Positions 63,949-64,000 of a stretch of DNA of 64,000 nt are shown here, piece by piece; the stretch's first letter is position 1; each line of letters starts with the position of its first letter. The notes beneath the pieces are model-generated. The model did not search any database and was not told the origin of the DNA. It saw only the letters and a program-made list of their open reading frames with translations. The position numbers and the translations under genes are program-made. Source of the stretch: Corynebacterium glaucum (GTDB lineage: Bacteria > Actinomycetota > Actinomycetes > Mycobacteriales > Mycobacteriaceae); the NCBI RefSeq assembly GCF_002287505.1, contig NZ_CP019688.1, forward strand, positions 62,001-126,000, written 5' to 3'.

Positions 63949-64000
63949 CCGGTAACGAGCTCCTTGCATGGATCGACACCATTTTCCCGGGCATCGAGCT
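63945..64000 (+). CDS. Unidentified gene, 5' part only
   Basis: A GTG at 63945 overlapping the aspT stop opens a frame (MTGNELLAWIDTIFPGIE) that runs off the window. Too short to identify. In C. glutamicum dnaX lies downstream of aspT, but this N-terminus does not look like DnaX. Confidence 0.55.
   Translation, partial: MTGNELLAWIDTIFPGIE

Overview
The window is a high-GC actinobacterial chromosome segment, almost certainly from a Corynebacterium. The main evidence is the arabinogalactan (mycolyl cell wall) gene set: emb, aftA, dprE1, dprE2, glfT1, wzt, wzm and a GtrA gene. A cutinase-like esterase, an MMPL transporter and the order ffs, aspT fit the same genus. No species can be named from the sequence alone.

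Layout. 1-7745: housekeeping genes (DUF885 peptidase, AbrB-type and TauE-type membrane proteins, an amino acid permease, hrpB, thpR). 7746-11790: an accessory, lower-GC island with a methyltransferase, a nest of at least three insertion sequences inside one another, and a frameshifted Abi/HEPN gene. 11790-15378: a D-Ala-D-Ala dipeptidase and its partner permease; the permease is split by an intact IS256-family element with a clear 8-bp target duplication. 15566-20703: an acetyltransferase, then a tight plus-strand run alkB, SDR, lysE-type, S4, VOC and a frameshifted secreted serine hydrolase; the alkB 5' end is partly duplicated. 20700-43901: cell-envelope region. The minus-strand block dprE1-dprE2 ... 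aftA-emb-cutinase-M13 peptidase is interrupted by a two-component system and an ABC exporter facing away from it. glfT1 and the wzm/wzt galactan exporter lie further on with an endonuclease-like gene between them. 43956-52338: a tRNA-rich stretch with mgtE, a large LAXTG surface protein, tyrA, tadA and csbD. 52469-64000: an MMPL transporter, a queuosine cluster (tgt, yhhQ, gluQ), phoD, ferritin, SRP RNA and aspT.

How the genes work together. DprE1/DprE2 make decaprenyl-phospho-arabinose, AftA and Emb polymerise the arabinan, GlfT1 starts the galactan and Wzm/Wzt export it. YhhQ imports a queuosine precursor, Tgt puts it into tRNA and GluQ-RS glutamylates queuosine in tRNA-Asp.

The least expected observation is a dispersed 11-base motif, GCTTATCGACG and close variants (consensus GCTTNNCGACG). 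It occurs 33 times in 64 kb on both strands and in all codon phases, including use of the rare ATA codon, so it looks selected at the DNA level rather than by protein sequence.
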